A DNA stretch of 22,513 nucleotides from Treponema sp. (GCA_012516755.1 JAAYWE010000198.1:1-22513); one strand, 5' to 3'; positions 1 through 8,902 are shown, counted from the first letter of the stretch. Numbers and translations are program-made. The notes: generated from the sequence alone by a model not told the origin.

Positions 1-1485
1 ATGGATATATGAAATCTCTTTAAGCTTAAGAGCGCCCTCAAGAGCTATAGGGTACAGAATGCCCCGCCCAAGATAGAGGAAATCTTTGGCGCGACAGTAT
101 TTCTTGGCTATTGCCTGTATGCGATCGCGCTTTGATAACGCATCGCGCACCATATCCGGAACACATGTAAGAGCTCGGATAAATCTCTGGCCTTCTTCTC
201 GCGACATATCTCGCATACGGGCCATGAGGAGGGTAAAGAGAAAAAAGACAGTAAGCTGACTCGTAAAGGCTTTAGTGCTTGCGACCGCTATTTCTGGACC
301 AGAGTGAACATAGACGCCACCATCGGACTCACGTGGGATCGTAGATCCAACGACATTGCAGATTCCAAGGACAGTGGCCCCTTTTCGCTGAATTTCGCGC
401 ATAGCAAAGAGAGAATCTGCTGTTTCTCCAGATTGACTCACCACAAACCAAAGCGATCCCTGTTCTACAACTGGATTTCTATATCGTAGCTCACTTGCAA
501 GCTCAGCCTGCGCAGGAATTCGTGCTACTTGCTCCAAAAGATAAGAACCAGCAATACCCGCATGCCAGCTCGTGCCCGCAGCGATTATGCGCACCCTATG
601 GACTTCGGCAAGCTGGCGACGTGTAAGGTTGAGGCCTCCAAGCTTGGCTGTTGCATTCTCTTCATCGATGCGTCCGCTCATGGCGCGCGCGATCGAATCA
701 GGCTGTTCAAAGATTTCCTTTTCCATGTAATGCATGAAGCCACTTTTTTCCATTGCACCAAGCTCCCAGGTGATCTCATCCACTTTTTTAGCAATGGAGT
801 TTGAATGGCGGTCCGTGATGGAATAATTCTCCTGGGTTATATCGACGACCTCACCATCGTTGAGATAAATGACACGATTCGTATAAGCAACCATAGCGGT
901 AAAATCGCTCGCAAGAAACATCTCGTCTTTTCCCACTCCAACTATGAGAGGACTTCCATTGCGAGCACCCACAATGCGACCTGGTTCATCCGCATGGATA
1001 CAGGCTATTCCATAAGTCCCTTCTAGATGTTGAAGTGCTGCTAGCACTGCTGTAAGGAGGTCTCCTTCATAATAAGAAGCGATAAGATGAGGAATGACCT
1101 CGGTATCAGTTTCGCTCTTGAAGACATAACCTTTTTTTTCAAGCACTGTGCGAAGGGTCTTATGGTTTTCGATGATGCCATTGTGCACCACCGCAATTTT
1201 GCCGGATATATCCGTATGAGGATGGGCATTGGCCTCTGTAACACCACCATGGGTCGCCCATCGGGTGTGGCCTATACCCCATTGGCCATCCAGATCCTCT
1301 GGAATTTTCTTTGCGAGTTCCCCGATTTTTCCTACTGCTTTGATGATCTGGAGGTTCGGTTTCGGATCAGTTCTTCCGACTGCGATTCCAGCCGAATCAT
1401 ACCCTCGATATTCAAGTCTTCTGAGTCCTTCAAGGAGGACTTTTGATGCTTTTCTTGGGCCTGAATAGCCGATTATTCCACACAT
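1..1485 (-). CDS. glmS: Glutamine-fructose-6-phosphate aminotransferase (isomerizing), partial
   Basis: Makes glucosamine-6-phosphate from fructose-6-phosphate and glutamine, the first step of UDP-GlcNAc synthesis for peptidoglycan, in the cytoplasm. The translated minus strand begins MCGIIGYSG, so Cys2 becomes the N-terminal nucleophile of the class II glutamine amidotransferase domain after Met removal. GIGHTRWATHG and the rest of that domain follow over about residues 2-220. The first SIS (sugar isomerase) domain follows, with SQSGETADS and an ASTKAFTSQ-like stretch. The reading frame is open to base 1, where it ends in YPIALEGALKLKEISYIH, the start of the second SIS half. About 495 residues are visible of a family length near 610, so roughly the last 115 are outside the window. 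It is divergent from birA with 85 bases between the starts. I see no clear Shine-Dalgarno site before the ATG and no glmS ribozyme. Confidence 0.97.
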   Translation of the reverse strand, partial: MCGIIGYSGPRKASKVLLEGLRRLEYRGYDSAGIAVGRTDPKPNLQIIKAVGKIGELAKKIPEDLDGQWGIGHTRWATHGGVTEANAHPHTDISGKIAVVHNGIIENHKTLRTVLEKKGYVFKSETDTEVIPHLIASYYEGDLLTAVLAALQHLEGTYGIACIHADEPGRIVGARNGSPLIVGVGKDEMFLASDFTAMVAYTNRVIYLNDGEVVDITQENYSITDRHSNSIAKKVDEITWELGAMEKSGFMHYMEKEIFEQPDSIARAMSGRIDEENATAKLGGLNLTRRQLAEVHRVRIIAAGTSWHAGIAGSYLLEQVARIPAQAELASELRYRNPVVEQGSLWFVVSQSGETADSLFAMREIQRKGATVLGICNVVGSTIPRESDGGVYVHSGPEIAVASTKAFTSQLTVFFLFTLLMARMRDMSREEGQRFIRALTCVPDMVRDALSKRDRIQAIAKKYCRAKDFLYLGRGILYPIALEGALKLKEISYIH

Positions 1486-1570
1486 GAAAATCAGTGTATC
1501 GAACCTTTGATTTTTTGCAATAGAGAAATCAAGGATCTGAAACAGTATATTTTCAATCTCACCATGGCTC

Positions 1571-2470
1571 TTGTCCTTAGATGTCGATTTCGATAGCCTT
1601 GAACATATGGACAATAATTTGCGATCATCCTCATCGATCGAGCCATCCTCTATAAGAATTTTCTCTTATAAGAGCATTGACTCGACTATGGATGAAGCAC
1701 GCAGGATTCTTCAAGAAGGTCTGGTAAAGCACATTACGATAGTCCGGGCTGACACTCAGACTGCAGGCCGCGGTCGAATCGAAGGCCGAGCATGGATCGA
1801 CATGCCAGAGCATTGTCTTCTTATGACTATAATTCTTCCGCAAAGTTATAAGGATATTAGCGCAATACCGCTGCGAGCAGGGCTTGGCGTAGTGCGAGCA
1901 TTGGAAACCAGCTTGAAAGATCCAGCTTTAGAGACTCAACCATTTCCAGAGCTCATGGACAATTATGGTCAACATGAACACAAACTAGCGCCATATTTCC
2001 TCTTGAAATGGCCAAATGACATAGTTGCCCACATTCCCGGGGATTCTAAGTGCTTTGGAAAGCTCTGTGGGATACTCTGCGAGCAGACTGCGGACACTGT
2101 CTTGATAGGCATTGGGCTCAATCTTCTAAAATCGCGCTATAGTGGACTGAACACCGATCTCTCGCCCCTGAGCCTAGAAGAAGCCCTGGGATTTATCCCG
2201 AGGGCCTTTGCCAATCTCGACGATGCCGCTTGCTCGATAACCGAGCATGTCATTCAATCCCTGCATGACCCCTCTTGGCATTCTGAATATGAGCACAGAC
2301 TCTGGGGGCGAGGCGCTCTTATGCGCTTTCTTATTGGACACCCACGGCTTGCGCAGGAAGTGGAAGGCATATGTGTAGGTACCAGTGAAGATGGAAGCCT
2401 CATTCTGAGCAATAATGGCAAGAAAAGGAAATTCGTCTCTGGAGAAATATCTCTACTCCGCTTTGTATGA
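1571..2470 (+). CDS. birA: Biotin-[acetyl-CoA-carboxylase] ligase, catalytic domain only
   Basis: Activates biotin to biotinyl-AMP and transfers it to a lysine of biotin carboxyl carrier domains. Motifs seen: GRGR at residues 66-69 (biotinyl-AMP loop), KWPND at 146-150, KLCGILCE at 164-171 and GIGLN at 180-184, followed by a short C-terminal domain. There is no N-terminal winged helix, so this is a monofunctional ligase and not a BirA-type repressor. About 30 residues (112-141), rich in charged and polar residues, separate strands that usually sit closer together. The start is uncertain. The TTG at 1571 gives 299 residues, but an in-frame ATG at 1607 gives MDNNLRSSSS and would lose nothing from the catalytic core. 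Neither has a convincing Shine-Dalgarno site. The 3' end overlaps the convergent reductase gene by 18 bases. Confidence 0.9.
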   Translation: MSLDVDFDSLEHMDNNLRSSSSIEPSSIRIFSYKSIDSTMDEARRILQEGLVKHITIVRADTQTAGRGRIEGRAWIDMPEHCLLMTIILPQSYKDISAIPLRAGLGVVRALETSLKDPALETQPFPELMDNYGQHEHKLAPYFLLKWPNDIVAHIPGDSKCFGKLCGILCEQTADTVLIGIGLNLLKSRYSGLNTDLSPLSLEEALGFIPRAFANLDDAACSITEHVIQSLHDPSWHSEYEHRLWGRGALMRFLIGHPRLAQEVEGICVGTSEDGSLILSNNGKKRKFVSGEISLLRFV

Positions 2471-3391
2471 ATCCTCGAATGAATCCTCTATAGCCCGAAT
2501 GGCATCGTATAAGATTGCATTTATGGGTACATCGAGATCAGCAGCCTTGGCAAGGCGCTTCATTGCACCAGCAAAAGCATCGACCTCGGTCTGCCTTCTT
2601 GCTTCCACATCTTGAAGCATCGATGTCTTGCCTTGAGGGGCAAGTGTCTTTAAGACGGCAATGGCACGATCGATATCTGTCTCTTCGAGATTACCGCCGT
2701 AGCGCTTCGAAAGTGAAATAACTTCTATCATTGTCTTACTAAGAAGCTCCTGGCCATGGGGAGAGTCTTGGAAAAGACGATATGGAGCTCTTATCAAAGC
2801 AGACCATTGGTTAAGGCCAACATTTATCATGAATTTGAACCATATCTCTTTTACAATATCCTCTGGCACAACGAATGCGATATCGCTCGTACGGAAAAAC
2901 TCTTCCAGGACGGCTAGCGTAGAAGCATTCTTTTCCACTTTCTCTTTTTCAAAACCACAAAAGATCCTACCCTTGGCCAGATACTGAACCCTATTCTCTT
3001 CACGAAGAGCATCGATGCCAAGAATCATAGCATATGGCACACTGTCCTCACCGAACTCTCTGCGGAGTCTGGGCACTGCATCTATACCATTTAGGAGCGA
3101 TAGAATAATGGTATTTACGCTGACATACGGCCTCATTTCCTCTATGGCCTCTTCGAGACTGTAATTCTTGACTGCAATAATAACAAGGTCTGCTGGATCT
3201 GCCTCATACTTGTCTTTTACTGGCAAAAAATACTGCCGCCCATTTACGACAAATCCCTGCTTTAGGTAACGAGCTTTTCTCTCTCCATTAGCGGAAATTA
3301 CCACCTGTTTCCCCGCTTCCATAAGGCGCACGGCTATAGAAGCGCCAATCGCGCCAGCTCCAACAACCACGACAGAAACGATGTTCTTCAT
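2453..3391 (-). CDS. 2-dehydropantoate 2-reductase family protein (ApbA/PanE-like)
   Basis: NAD(P)H-dependent reductase of the ketopantoate reductase family, which in the pantothenate/CoA pathway reduces 2-dehydropantoate to pantoate. The N-terminal Rossmann domain carries GAGAIG at residues 11-16. LLNGID at 99-104 supplies the conserved substrate-binding Asn (N101). WFKFMINVGLN at 184-194 contains the conserved catalytic Lys (K187). RRQTEVDAFAG at 265-275 carries the conserved Glu (E269) of the C-terminal helical domain. Its 312 residues are normal for the family. An AAAGGAT site lies about 10 bases before the ATG. It starts 31 bases after hflX stops, on the same strand, so the two are probably co-transcribed. 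No other pantothenate genes are nearby, and the family includes members acting on other 2-oxo acids, so the exact substrate is inferred. Confidence 0.86.
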   Translation of the reverse strand: MKNIVSVVVVGAGAIGASIAVRLMEAGKQVVISANGERKARYLKQGFVVNGRQYFLPVKDKYEADPADLVIIAVKNYSLEEAIEEMRPYVSVNTIILSLLNGIDAVPRLRREFGEDSVPYAMILGIDALREENRVQYLAKGRIFCGFEKEKVEKNASTLAVLEEFFRTSDIAFVVPEDIVKEIWFKFMINVGLNQWSALIRAPYRLFQDSPHGQELLSKTMIEVISLSKRYGGNLEETDIDRAIAVLKTLAPQGKTSMLQDVEARRQTEVDAFAGAMKRLAKAADLDVPINAILYDAIRAIEDSFEDSYKAE

Positions 3392-3422
3392 TTTGCAAAT
3401 ATCCTTTCTAAAGAGTCTGTAA

Positions 3423-4745
3423 TTATGGCTTAATTGAATCCATCAAAGGCAAGGCCCCTTTATATGCATATTTCTGGACTGCTCTAATAAGTTTACGCGG
3501 AATGCGACATCTAATCCAGGTATACTCTTCATCATAATACTGATCGAGTACAGTGGCTTCGCGTAAGATGAGGCTGACAATATGGTTGTCGGCGTGTGGA
3601 ATGCGAAGCATCAATGTCTCCATCTGCTTTGTCAAGGCTTCCTGGATTTCCTTTACCAACTCTCCAAGTCCCTCTTGTGTTTTTGCCGAAACGGCAATGC
3701 TTCCAGGGTAGCGCGAAAGAAAAGCCTGTACCACTACCGGATCTACAAGATCGATCTTGTTCAACACGAGTATATGCGGTATTTCGCCGGCTCCAATATC
3801 GAAGAGTACCTTTATCGTGGTTTCGATATGTTTATCGATGCTTTTGTCCGAGGCATCGGCTACGTGAATGAGAACATCTGCAAGGCTGACTTCTTCCAGG
3901 GTGCTATGAAATGCTTCCACAAGGCCGGGCGGCAAATTGCGGATAAAGCCGACAGTGTCCGTCAGGAGCAAGGTCTGTCCTCTAACAAGCTGTATTCTTC
4001 TTGTGGTTGGATCGAGCGTAGCAAATAGTTTGTCTTCTGCATGCACGCTTGCAAGAGTAAGCTCATTTAGGAGGCTCGATTTTCCCGTATTGGTGTAACC
4101 TACAATGGCAGCCCTTGGCACAGCGCTCCTCTCCCTGCGCTTGCGCTGGACGGCTCTTTCTTTGCGAACGGTCTCCAATTCGCCTTTTATTTCATGAATT
4201 CTTCGTTCTATCTCTCTTCTGTCGAGCTCCAATTTCTGCTCGCCAGAACCTTTTGTGCCATAGCGCCCTCCGCGCTGCTGCATCAGGTCATTGTAGGAAT
4301 GGGCTAATCGCGGCAATGCATATTCGAGCTGAGCAAGCTCGACCTGTAGGCTGGCTTCCTTGGTAAATGCCCTCGATGCGAATATTTTGATTATAAGTTC
4401 CGCTCGATCGTAGACATTCTTAGAAGATAGCTTTTCCCAGTTTCGCTGCTGCACCGGGCTCAATACATGATCAAAGATAATGGTATCCGCACCTGCTTGG
4501 TCGGCAGCATCTACTATCTCTTGCGCCTTTCCGGTTCCTATTAACAGAGAAGGTGTGGATTCGCGGAGGAGTACCAACATCTCACCTGCCACCTCATTAC
4601 CAAGTGTGTCGGTAAGCCGATGAAGTTCGTCGAGCAGCTCCTGTGCCTCTGATCTAGGTATTTCACTCGATGCGACACCGATGAGAAATACGCGCGAGGT
4701 TTCTTGCTCGCCCCTTTTGACTCCTGTCATGCTTTTATTCATCAT
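3423..4745 (-). CDS. hflX: GTPase HflX
   Basis: Ribosome-associated GTPase that binds the 50S subunit, splits stalled or stressed 70S ribosomes and is linked to heat and antibiotic stress. The N-terminal HflX domain includes LLIGTGKAQEI (about 67-77) and FDHVLSPVQQRNWE (91-104). A charged helical linker (about 170-206) leads into the G domain: G1 GYTNTGKS at 216-223, the TLDPTTR switch region at 243-249, G3 DTVGF at 263-267, G4 NKID at 329-332 and G5 SAK at 353-355. The 440 residues match the family. Three in-frame ATGs lie in the first six codons and none has a strong Shine-Dalgarno site, so the exact start is open by up to five residues. It is first in a minus-strand unit with the PanE-like gene and divergent from the aminotransferase gene. 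Confidence 0.96.
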   Translation of the reverse strand: MMNKSMTGVKRGEQETSRVFLIGVASSEIPRSEAQELLDELHRLTDTLGNEVAGEMLVLLRESTPSLLIGTGKAQEIVDAADQAGADTIIFDHVLSPVQQRNWEKLSSKNVYDRAELIIKIFASRAFTKEASLQVELAQLEYALPRLAHSYNDLMQQRGGRYGTKGSGEQKLELDRREIERRIHEIKGELETVRKERAVQRKRRERSAVPRAAIVGYTNTGKSSLLNELTLASVHAEDKLFATLDPTTRRIQLVRGQTLLLTDTVGFIRNLPPGLVEAFHSTLEEVSLADVLIHVADASDKSIDKHIETTIKVLFDIGAGEIPHILVLNKIDLVDPVVVQAFLSRYPGSIAVSAKTQEGLGELVKEIQEALTKQMETLMLRIPHADNHIVSLILREATVLDQYYDEEYTWIRCRIPRKLIRAVQKYAYKGALPLMDSIKP

Positions 4746-4849
4746 TTTATATTACACAATTCATGCAGATTTGACATCAGTCTCGACGCCCCAGCGTTTT
4801 GGGTGGTAGAATATGATAATATCCAAGCGATATCAAAGGAGGAGATCTT

Positions 4850-6220
4850 ATGCCTCTTCAAAAATCCGATCTCAGCGATGCTGTAATTAATACTTACTAT
4901 GCGGTGCGAGGGCCAATTGTAGCTCGTGCTCAACAGCTAGAGCAAGCTGGCAAGGAAATCATCTATTGTAATATTGGAAATCCACAAGCCCTGAAGCAAA
5001 AGCCGCTCACCTATGTTCGAAACACGCTTGCTGCTTGTGAGCAGCCTGGACTTCTGAATATTTCAGATAATTTTTTTATGGAAGATATCAAGGAAAAAGC
5101 ACGCCATATCCTCGAGCAATCCAAACATGGCCTTGGAGCGTACTCCGAGTCTAAAGGAATTAGATTTGTGCGCAATGCTATTTCTGACTTTATAAAATCG
5201 CGCGATAGCTTTGATGGAGTGGAACAGACTGCAGACCCCGAGCATATCTATCTTACCGATGGCGCATCCAAAGGCGTCCAGGCGGCGCTCACTCTTCTTA
5301 TTGCAGAGAAAAATGATGGCATTCTTATACCTATACCGCAGTATCCTCTCTATTCTGCAACAATCACTCTCTATAATGGACAGCAGATAGGCTACTATCT
5401 CGATGAAGAAACCGGTTGGAGCCTGGATGAGCGGATGCTAGAAGATGCAATTCAAGAAGCTCTAGCTAAAGGCATCCGTGCTCGCGCAATTGTCGTAATA
5501 AATCCTGGCAATCCTACCGGAGGAGTGCTAACTGAAGATAATATTCGCATGGTTATACGTTTTGCAAAGAGGCACAATATCACGATTCTCGCTGATGAGG
5601 TATATCAAGAAAACATCTATAAGCCAGGAGCACGTTTTATTTCCTTTGCACATGTCATGACCTCTATGCGGGAGCAAGAAGTGAGCCTTTTTAGCTTCCA
5701 TTCGGTATCAAAAGGGTTCTTTGGTGAGTGCGGGCATCGTGGTGGGTACATGGAGGTGCGGAATTTACCTTGCGAGGTTATTGATCAAATAACCAAGCTT
5801 CAATCGATTTCGCTCTGCGCCAATTTACCGGGGCAGATCCTTACCTACCTTATGGTAAGTCCCCCAAAACCTGGAGATCCGAGCTTCCAGCAATTTGCCA
5901 ATGAGCGAAATGCAATCTTAACCGAATTGGCAAAGCGAGCAAAGATGCTCCAAGAAGGGCTCAATAGCATTCCTGGCTACCGCTGCCAACCGATAGATGG
6001 AGCCATGTATGCCTTCCCTTCGATCACCTTACCACCTGGGAAAAGCGATGATGACTATTGCATGGCGCTTCTTGAGCAGACTGGAGTCTGTGTCGTAGCT
6101 GGCAGCGGATTTGGGCAGAAGCCAGGTACCGCTCATTTCCGAACCACTATTCTTCCACCAACAGAACAGATTGATAGAGTCGTTGATGCTCTAGAGAAAT
6201 TCCATAGAACATGGAAATGA
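4850..6220 (+). CDS. Aminotransferase, alanine-aminotransferase (ALT/GPT) subfamily
   Basis: PLP-dependent class I/II aminotransferase, expected to exchange amino groups between alanine/2-oxoglutarate and pyruvate/glutamate. The N-terminal block RGPIVARAQQLEQAGKEIIY then CNIGNPQAL (residues 20-48) closely resembles the eukaryotic-type alanine aminotransferases, not bacterial AlaA/AspC. Other signatures are LTDGASKGV (135-143), INPGNPTGG (217-225), ILADEVYQE (246-254) with the PLP-ring Asp249, and HSVSKGFFGECGHRGGY (284-300) with the Schiff-base lysine K288. Length is 456 residues. An excellent AAAGGAGG site sits 7 bases before the ATG. The upstream region has a TATGATAAT sequence at 4812-4820 but no good -35 box, so the promoter is unclear. 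It converges on the pseudouridine synthase gene with 14 bases between stops. Confidence 0.85.
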   Translation: MPLQKSDLSDAVINTYYAVRGPIVARAQQLEQAGKEIIYCNIGNPQALKQKPLTYVRNTLAACEQPGLLNISDNFFMEDIKEKARHILEQSKHGLGAYSESKGIRFVRNAISDFIKSRDSFDGVEQTADPEHIYLTDGASKGVQAALTLLIAEKNDGILIPIPQYPLYSATITLYNGQQIGYYLDEETGWSLDERMLEDAIQEALAKGIRARAIVVINPGNPTGGVLTEDNIRMVIRFAKRHNITILADEVYQENIYKPGARFISFAHVMTSMREQEVSLFSFHSVSKGFFGECGHRGGYMEVRNLPCEVIDQITKLQSISLCANLPGQILTYLMVSPPKPGDPSFQQFANERNAILTELAKRAKMLQEGLNSIPGYRCQPIDGAMYAFPSITLPPGKSDDDYCMALLEQTGVCVVAGSGFGQKPGTAHFRTTILPPTEQIDRVVDALEKFHRTWK

Positions 6221-6234
6221 CTTCTTGCAAGGTG

Positions 6235-6966
6235 TCATACCCAGCTTGGGCGGACTTTTCGTAGCTGGGCTAGAGTTGCCTTGAAATCGCGCGGGAATGG
6301 TGCCTCTATTAACAGTTCTTTTTTAGTTTTTGGATGAATAAAGCTCACTTTTGCGGAATGCAAAGCCGTTCGGGCAATAAGAGGTCTTTCCTTGTATGCA
6401 TCTCCTTTCCAGCCAGGCTTTATCATGGAAAGCAAAAGAGGATCTCCATTGCCATATAAAGGGTCCGCAACAATGGCAAGCCCAGAAGCCGCAAGATGCA
6501 CGCGTATCTGATGTGTTCTGCCGGTTTCAGGAATAGCAAGCACAAGAGCAAAGCCCCGAAATCTCTCTATTACTTCGAAACGAGTCTTAGCTTCTTTCCC
6601 TTTTGAAGCATCGATAATAGTTCGATGAAGTCTGTCGCCATCGGCGCGAAGCGGAAGTCCTACTTCCCAGGCCTGAGATTCCGGTTGCCCATGTACTATC
6701 GCAAAGTAGATCTTTTCTACCTTACGACTCGAAAAATCGCTGCTGATTATGCGATGTGCTACTTCATTTCTAGCATAGAGCAAGACACCCGTCGTGTCTT
6801 TATCGATTCGATGAACAGGCAAAAGTGTGCCAAATTGACTCTGAAGAAGTTGCTGAGCGACAGGAATATTCGGGTCCCAGCGATCAGGTATCGCGAGTAT
6901 TCCTGCGGGCTTATCGATAGCAAGAAGGTCTTGATCGGCATAAAGGATTGCGCAAAATTCTTTCAC
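6235..6966 (-). CDS. RluA-family RNA pseudouridine synthase
   Basis: Isomerises uridine to pseudouridine in rRNA or tRNA. The signature HRIDKDTTG lies at residues 52-60, with D55 as the catalytic Asp of the family HRLD motif. The RTHQIRVH motif of the RluA/RsuA fold and a DPLYG motif follow. Length is 243 residues and there is no S4 domain, so it resembles the short RluA type (RluA itself modifies 23S rRNA and some tRNAs), not RluC/RluD. The target base cannot be told from sequence. The start is GTG at 6966; I find no ATG alternative near the N-terminus and no clear Shine-Dalgarno site. It is divergent from groEL across about 260 bases and convergent with the aminotransferase gene. Confidence 0.9.
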   Translation of the reverse strand: MKEFCAILYADQDLLAIDKPAGILAIPDRWDPNIPVAQQLLQSQFGTLLPVHRIDKDTTGVLLYARNEVAHRIISSDFSSRKVEKIYFAIVHGQPESQAWEVGLPLRADGDRLHRTIIDASKGKEAKTRFEVIERFRGFALVLAIPETGRTHQIRVHLAASGLAIVADPLYGNGDPLLLSMIKPGWKGDAYKERPLIARTALHSAKVSFIHPKTKKELLIEAPFPRDFKATLAQLRKVRPSWV

Positions 6967-7002
6967 GACTGCTAATGTACCATAGATCCGCTAGAGTGTC
7001 TC

Positions 7003-7037
7003 GAACCTCTTATATGGAGATAAGCAAAGAGAGGTTC
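7003..7037. repeat. Inverted repeat in the rluA-like/groEL divergent region
   Basis: Perfect 8-base arms GAACCTCT (7003-7010) and AGAGGTTC (7030-7037) are separated by 19 bases. It lies 37 bases upstream of the pseudouridine synthase start and about 190 bases upstream of groEL. It does not match the CIRCE heat-shock operator (TTAGCACTC-N9-GAGTGCTAA). A TATAAG sequence on the minus strand (7009-7014) falls at its edge and may be a -10 box for the minus-strand gene. It could be an operator or an RNA hairpin; the sequence alone does not decide. Confidence 0.35.
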
Positions 7038-7087
7038 AGTTCTTTTGTTAAGAGAATATTCCAAAGGTCCAGAATAGTGGTATCCTC

Positions 7088-7116
7088 TTGCCGTTTTCTA
7101 TCATTTTTTATATCTT
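7088..7116 (+). promoter_or_regulatory. Candidate groEL promoter
   Basis: TTGCCG (7088-7093) and TATCTT (7111-7116) are separated by 17 bases, each matching four of six consensus positions. This would give a leader of about 110 bases before groEL. A second weak candidate uses ATGACA at 7117-7122 as its -35 box. No sigma32-type CCCAT -10 element was recognised. Confidence 0.25.
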
Positions 7117-7229
7117 ATGACAGGCCTTATCAAAGCCGATCCAAAGAAAATATCCGGCTTCACAGCATCTTATGATTGATGTATGTGTATGTGGCCGGCA
7201 AAAACACTGTCAATTCAGGAGAACAAGGT

Positions 7230-8867
7230 ATGGCAAAACAATTGTTGTTCAGCGAAGATGCGCGCCGAAAGCTTCTTGTAGGTGTAGAGACAATCTCTGA
7301 AGCAGTCAAAGTGACTCTTGGCCCCAAAGGCAGAAATGTACTTCTGGACAAGAAATTTGGCGCTCCTACAGTGACCAAGGATGGCGTATCTGTAGCCAAG
7401 GAAATCGAGCTCGAGGATCCGTATGAGAACATGGGTGCTCAGCTTCTCAAGGAAGTTGCAACCAAGACAAATGACATTGCTGGCGATGGTACAACAACCG
7501 CTACAGTACTCGCTTATTCCATTGTCAAGGAAGGCCTCAAATCCGTGGCGGCCGGAATCGATCCAATGGCATTGAAACGCGGAATCGATCAGGCGGTAAC
7601 TTTCTCTGTCGAGGAGATACGGAATATTTCAAAAGAAATCAAGGAAAAAGAGGAAATTGCCCACGTTGCCTCAGTCTCCGCCAACAATGACATCGACATT
7701 GGAAACCAGATAGCTGATGCCATGGAAAAAGTCGGCAAAGATGGGGTAATTACAGTCGAAGAATCTAAGACAATGGAGACCACCATCGAGTATGTCGAAG
7801 GGATGCAATTCGACCGCGGCTATACATCGCCATATTTCGTAACCAACCGCGATTCGATGACCACAGTCTTTGAGAACCCTCTCATCCTCATCCATGACAA
7901 GAAAATATCCAACATGAAAGATCTACTCCCAATACTCGAGAAGATCGCTCAAACCGGCAAGCCACTCCTCATCATTGCCGAAGAAGTGGAAGGCGAAGCC
8001 CTTGCTACTCTCATTGTGAACCATCTACGTGGAACACTCAATGTATGTGCGGTCAAAGCCCCTGGCTTTGGTGATCGCCGCAAGGCAATGCTCGAGGATA
8101 TCGCCATACTCACCGGCGGTGAGGTTATCTCCGAAGAGCTTGGCCTAAAGCTCGAGAATACAAGCATTAGCCAGCTTGGCACAGCCAAGACCGTCAAGGT
8201 CGACAAAGATAATACCACAATTATCAATGGTGGCGGCAAACAGAAGGATATTCAAGATCGAATTGCTCAGATCAAAATGCAGATCGAAGAGACGACTAGC
8301 GATTATGACCGCGAAAAACTCCAGGAACGCCTTGCGAAACTCGCTGGTGGCGTTGCCGTAATCAATGTTGGGGCTGCAACTGAGATCGAAATGAAGGAAA
8401 AGAAGCACAGAGTCGAAGATGCTCTCTCCGCAACCCGCGCCGCTATCGAAGAAGGCATCGTGCCAGGCGGCGGTATAGCCCTTATCCAAGCAGCTCTTGC
8501 TCTCGACAAGGCTGATACCTCAAAGATGGCCGATGATGAGCGTGTTGGTTTCAAGATCGTCAAGCGAGCACTGGAGGAGCCAATCCGCCAGATTGCCGAA
8601 AACGCTGGTATCGATGGTTCCATAATCGCAGATAAAGCAAAACAGGAAAAGAAAGGCATCGGATTCGATGCGGCAAAGCTGGAATGGACGGATATGACAA
8701 AGGCAGGAATAATTGACCCAGCCAAAGTCACACGCTATGCGCTTCAGAATGCGGCTTCGGTAGCAGCGCTCCTCTTAACAACAGAATGCGCCATCACCGA
8801 CCTGCCCGAAAAGAATCCACCTGCAATGCCATCTCCAAATGCCGGAATGGGTGGAATGGAATATTGA
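7230..8867 (+). CDS. groEL: Chaperonin GroEL (Hsp60)
   Basis: ATP-driven folding chaperonin that forms double heptameric rings in the cytoplasm. The start is set at the ATG of MAKQLLFSED because it matches the family N-terminus and has AGGAG 8 bases upstream; a longer reading frame from 7176 adds 18 unrelated residues. Seen: LGPKGRNVLLDKKFGAPTVT (30-49), AGDGTTTATVLA (84-95) with the nucleotide-binding Asp86, and RVEDALSATRAAIEEGIVPG containing the conserved equatorial Asp. It is 545 residues, normal length, ending GMGGMEY, a shortened form of the Gly-Gly-Met tail. No groES lies upstream or downstream in this window, so the cochaperonin must be encoded elsewhere. A strong terminator follows. 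Confidence 0.98.
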   Translation: MAKQLLFSEDARRKLLVGVETISEAVKVTLGPKGRNVLLDKKFGAPTVTKDGVSVAKEIELEDPYENMGAQLLKEVATKTNDIAGDGTTTATVLAYSIVKEGLKSVAAGIDPMALKRGIDQAVTFSVEEIRNISKEIKEKEEIAHVASVSANNDIDIGNQIADAMEKVGKDGVITVEESKTMETTIEYVEGMQFDRGYTSPYFVTNRDSMTTVFENPLILIHDKKISNMKDLLPILEKIAQTGKPLLIIAEEVEGEALATLIVNHLRGTLNVCAVKAPGFGDRRKAMLEDIAILTGGEVISEELGLKLENTSISQLGTAKTVKVDKDNTTIINGGGKQKDIQDRIAQIKMQIEETTSDYDREKLQERLAKLAGGVAVINVGAATEIEMKEKKHRVEDALSATRAAIEEGIVPGGGIALIQAALALDKADTSKMADDERVGFKIVKRALEEPIRQIAENAGIDGSIIADKAKQEKKGIGFDAAKLEWTDMTKAGIIDPAKVTRYALQNAASVAALLLTTECAITDLPEKNPPAMPSPNAGMGGMEY

Positions 8868-8902
8868 GAGAATACCCAGACAGTAATACATTGGAATAAA
8901 AG

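Noticed and set aside
1486..1570. Possible glmS ribozyme or riboswitch in the glmS leader
   Set aside because: Only 85 bases separate glmS from birA, too short for the ribozyme, and no matching core was seen.
4771..4820. TTGACA at 4771 with TATGAT at 4812 as aminotransferase promoter
   Set aside because: The spacer is 35 bases, about twice what sigma70 promoters allow.
6967..7229. CIRCE heat-shock operator upstream of groEL
   Set aside because: No TTAGCACTC-like arm is present; the only clear inverted repeat has different arms and a 19-base spacer.
7176..7229. Upstream extension of GroEL by 18 residues
   Set aside because: The extra residues do not match GroEL, whereas the ATG at 7230 has a ribosome site and the family N-terminus MAKQLLFSED.
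8145..8731. Long antisense frames inside groEL
   Set aside because: They mirror the codon pattern of groEL and have no motif or ribosome site; they are shadows of the real gene.
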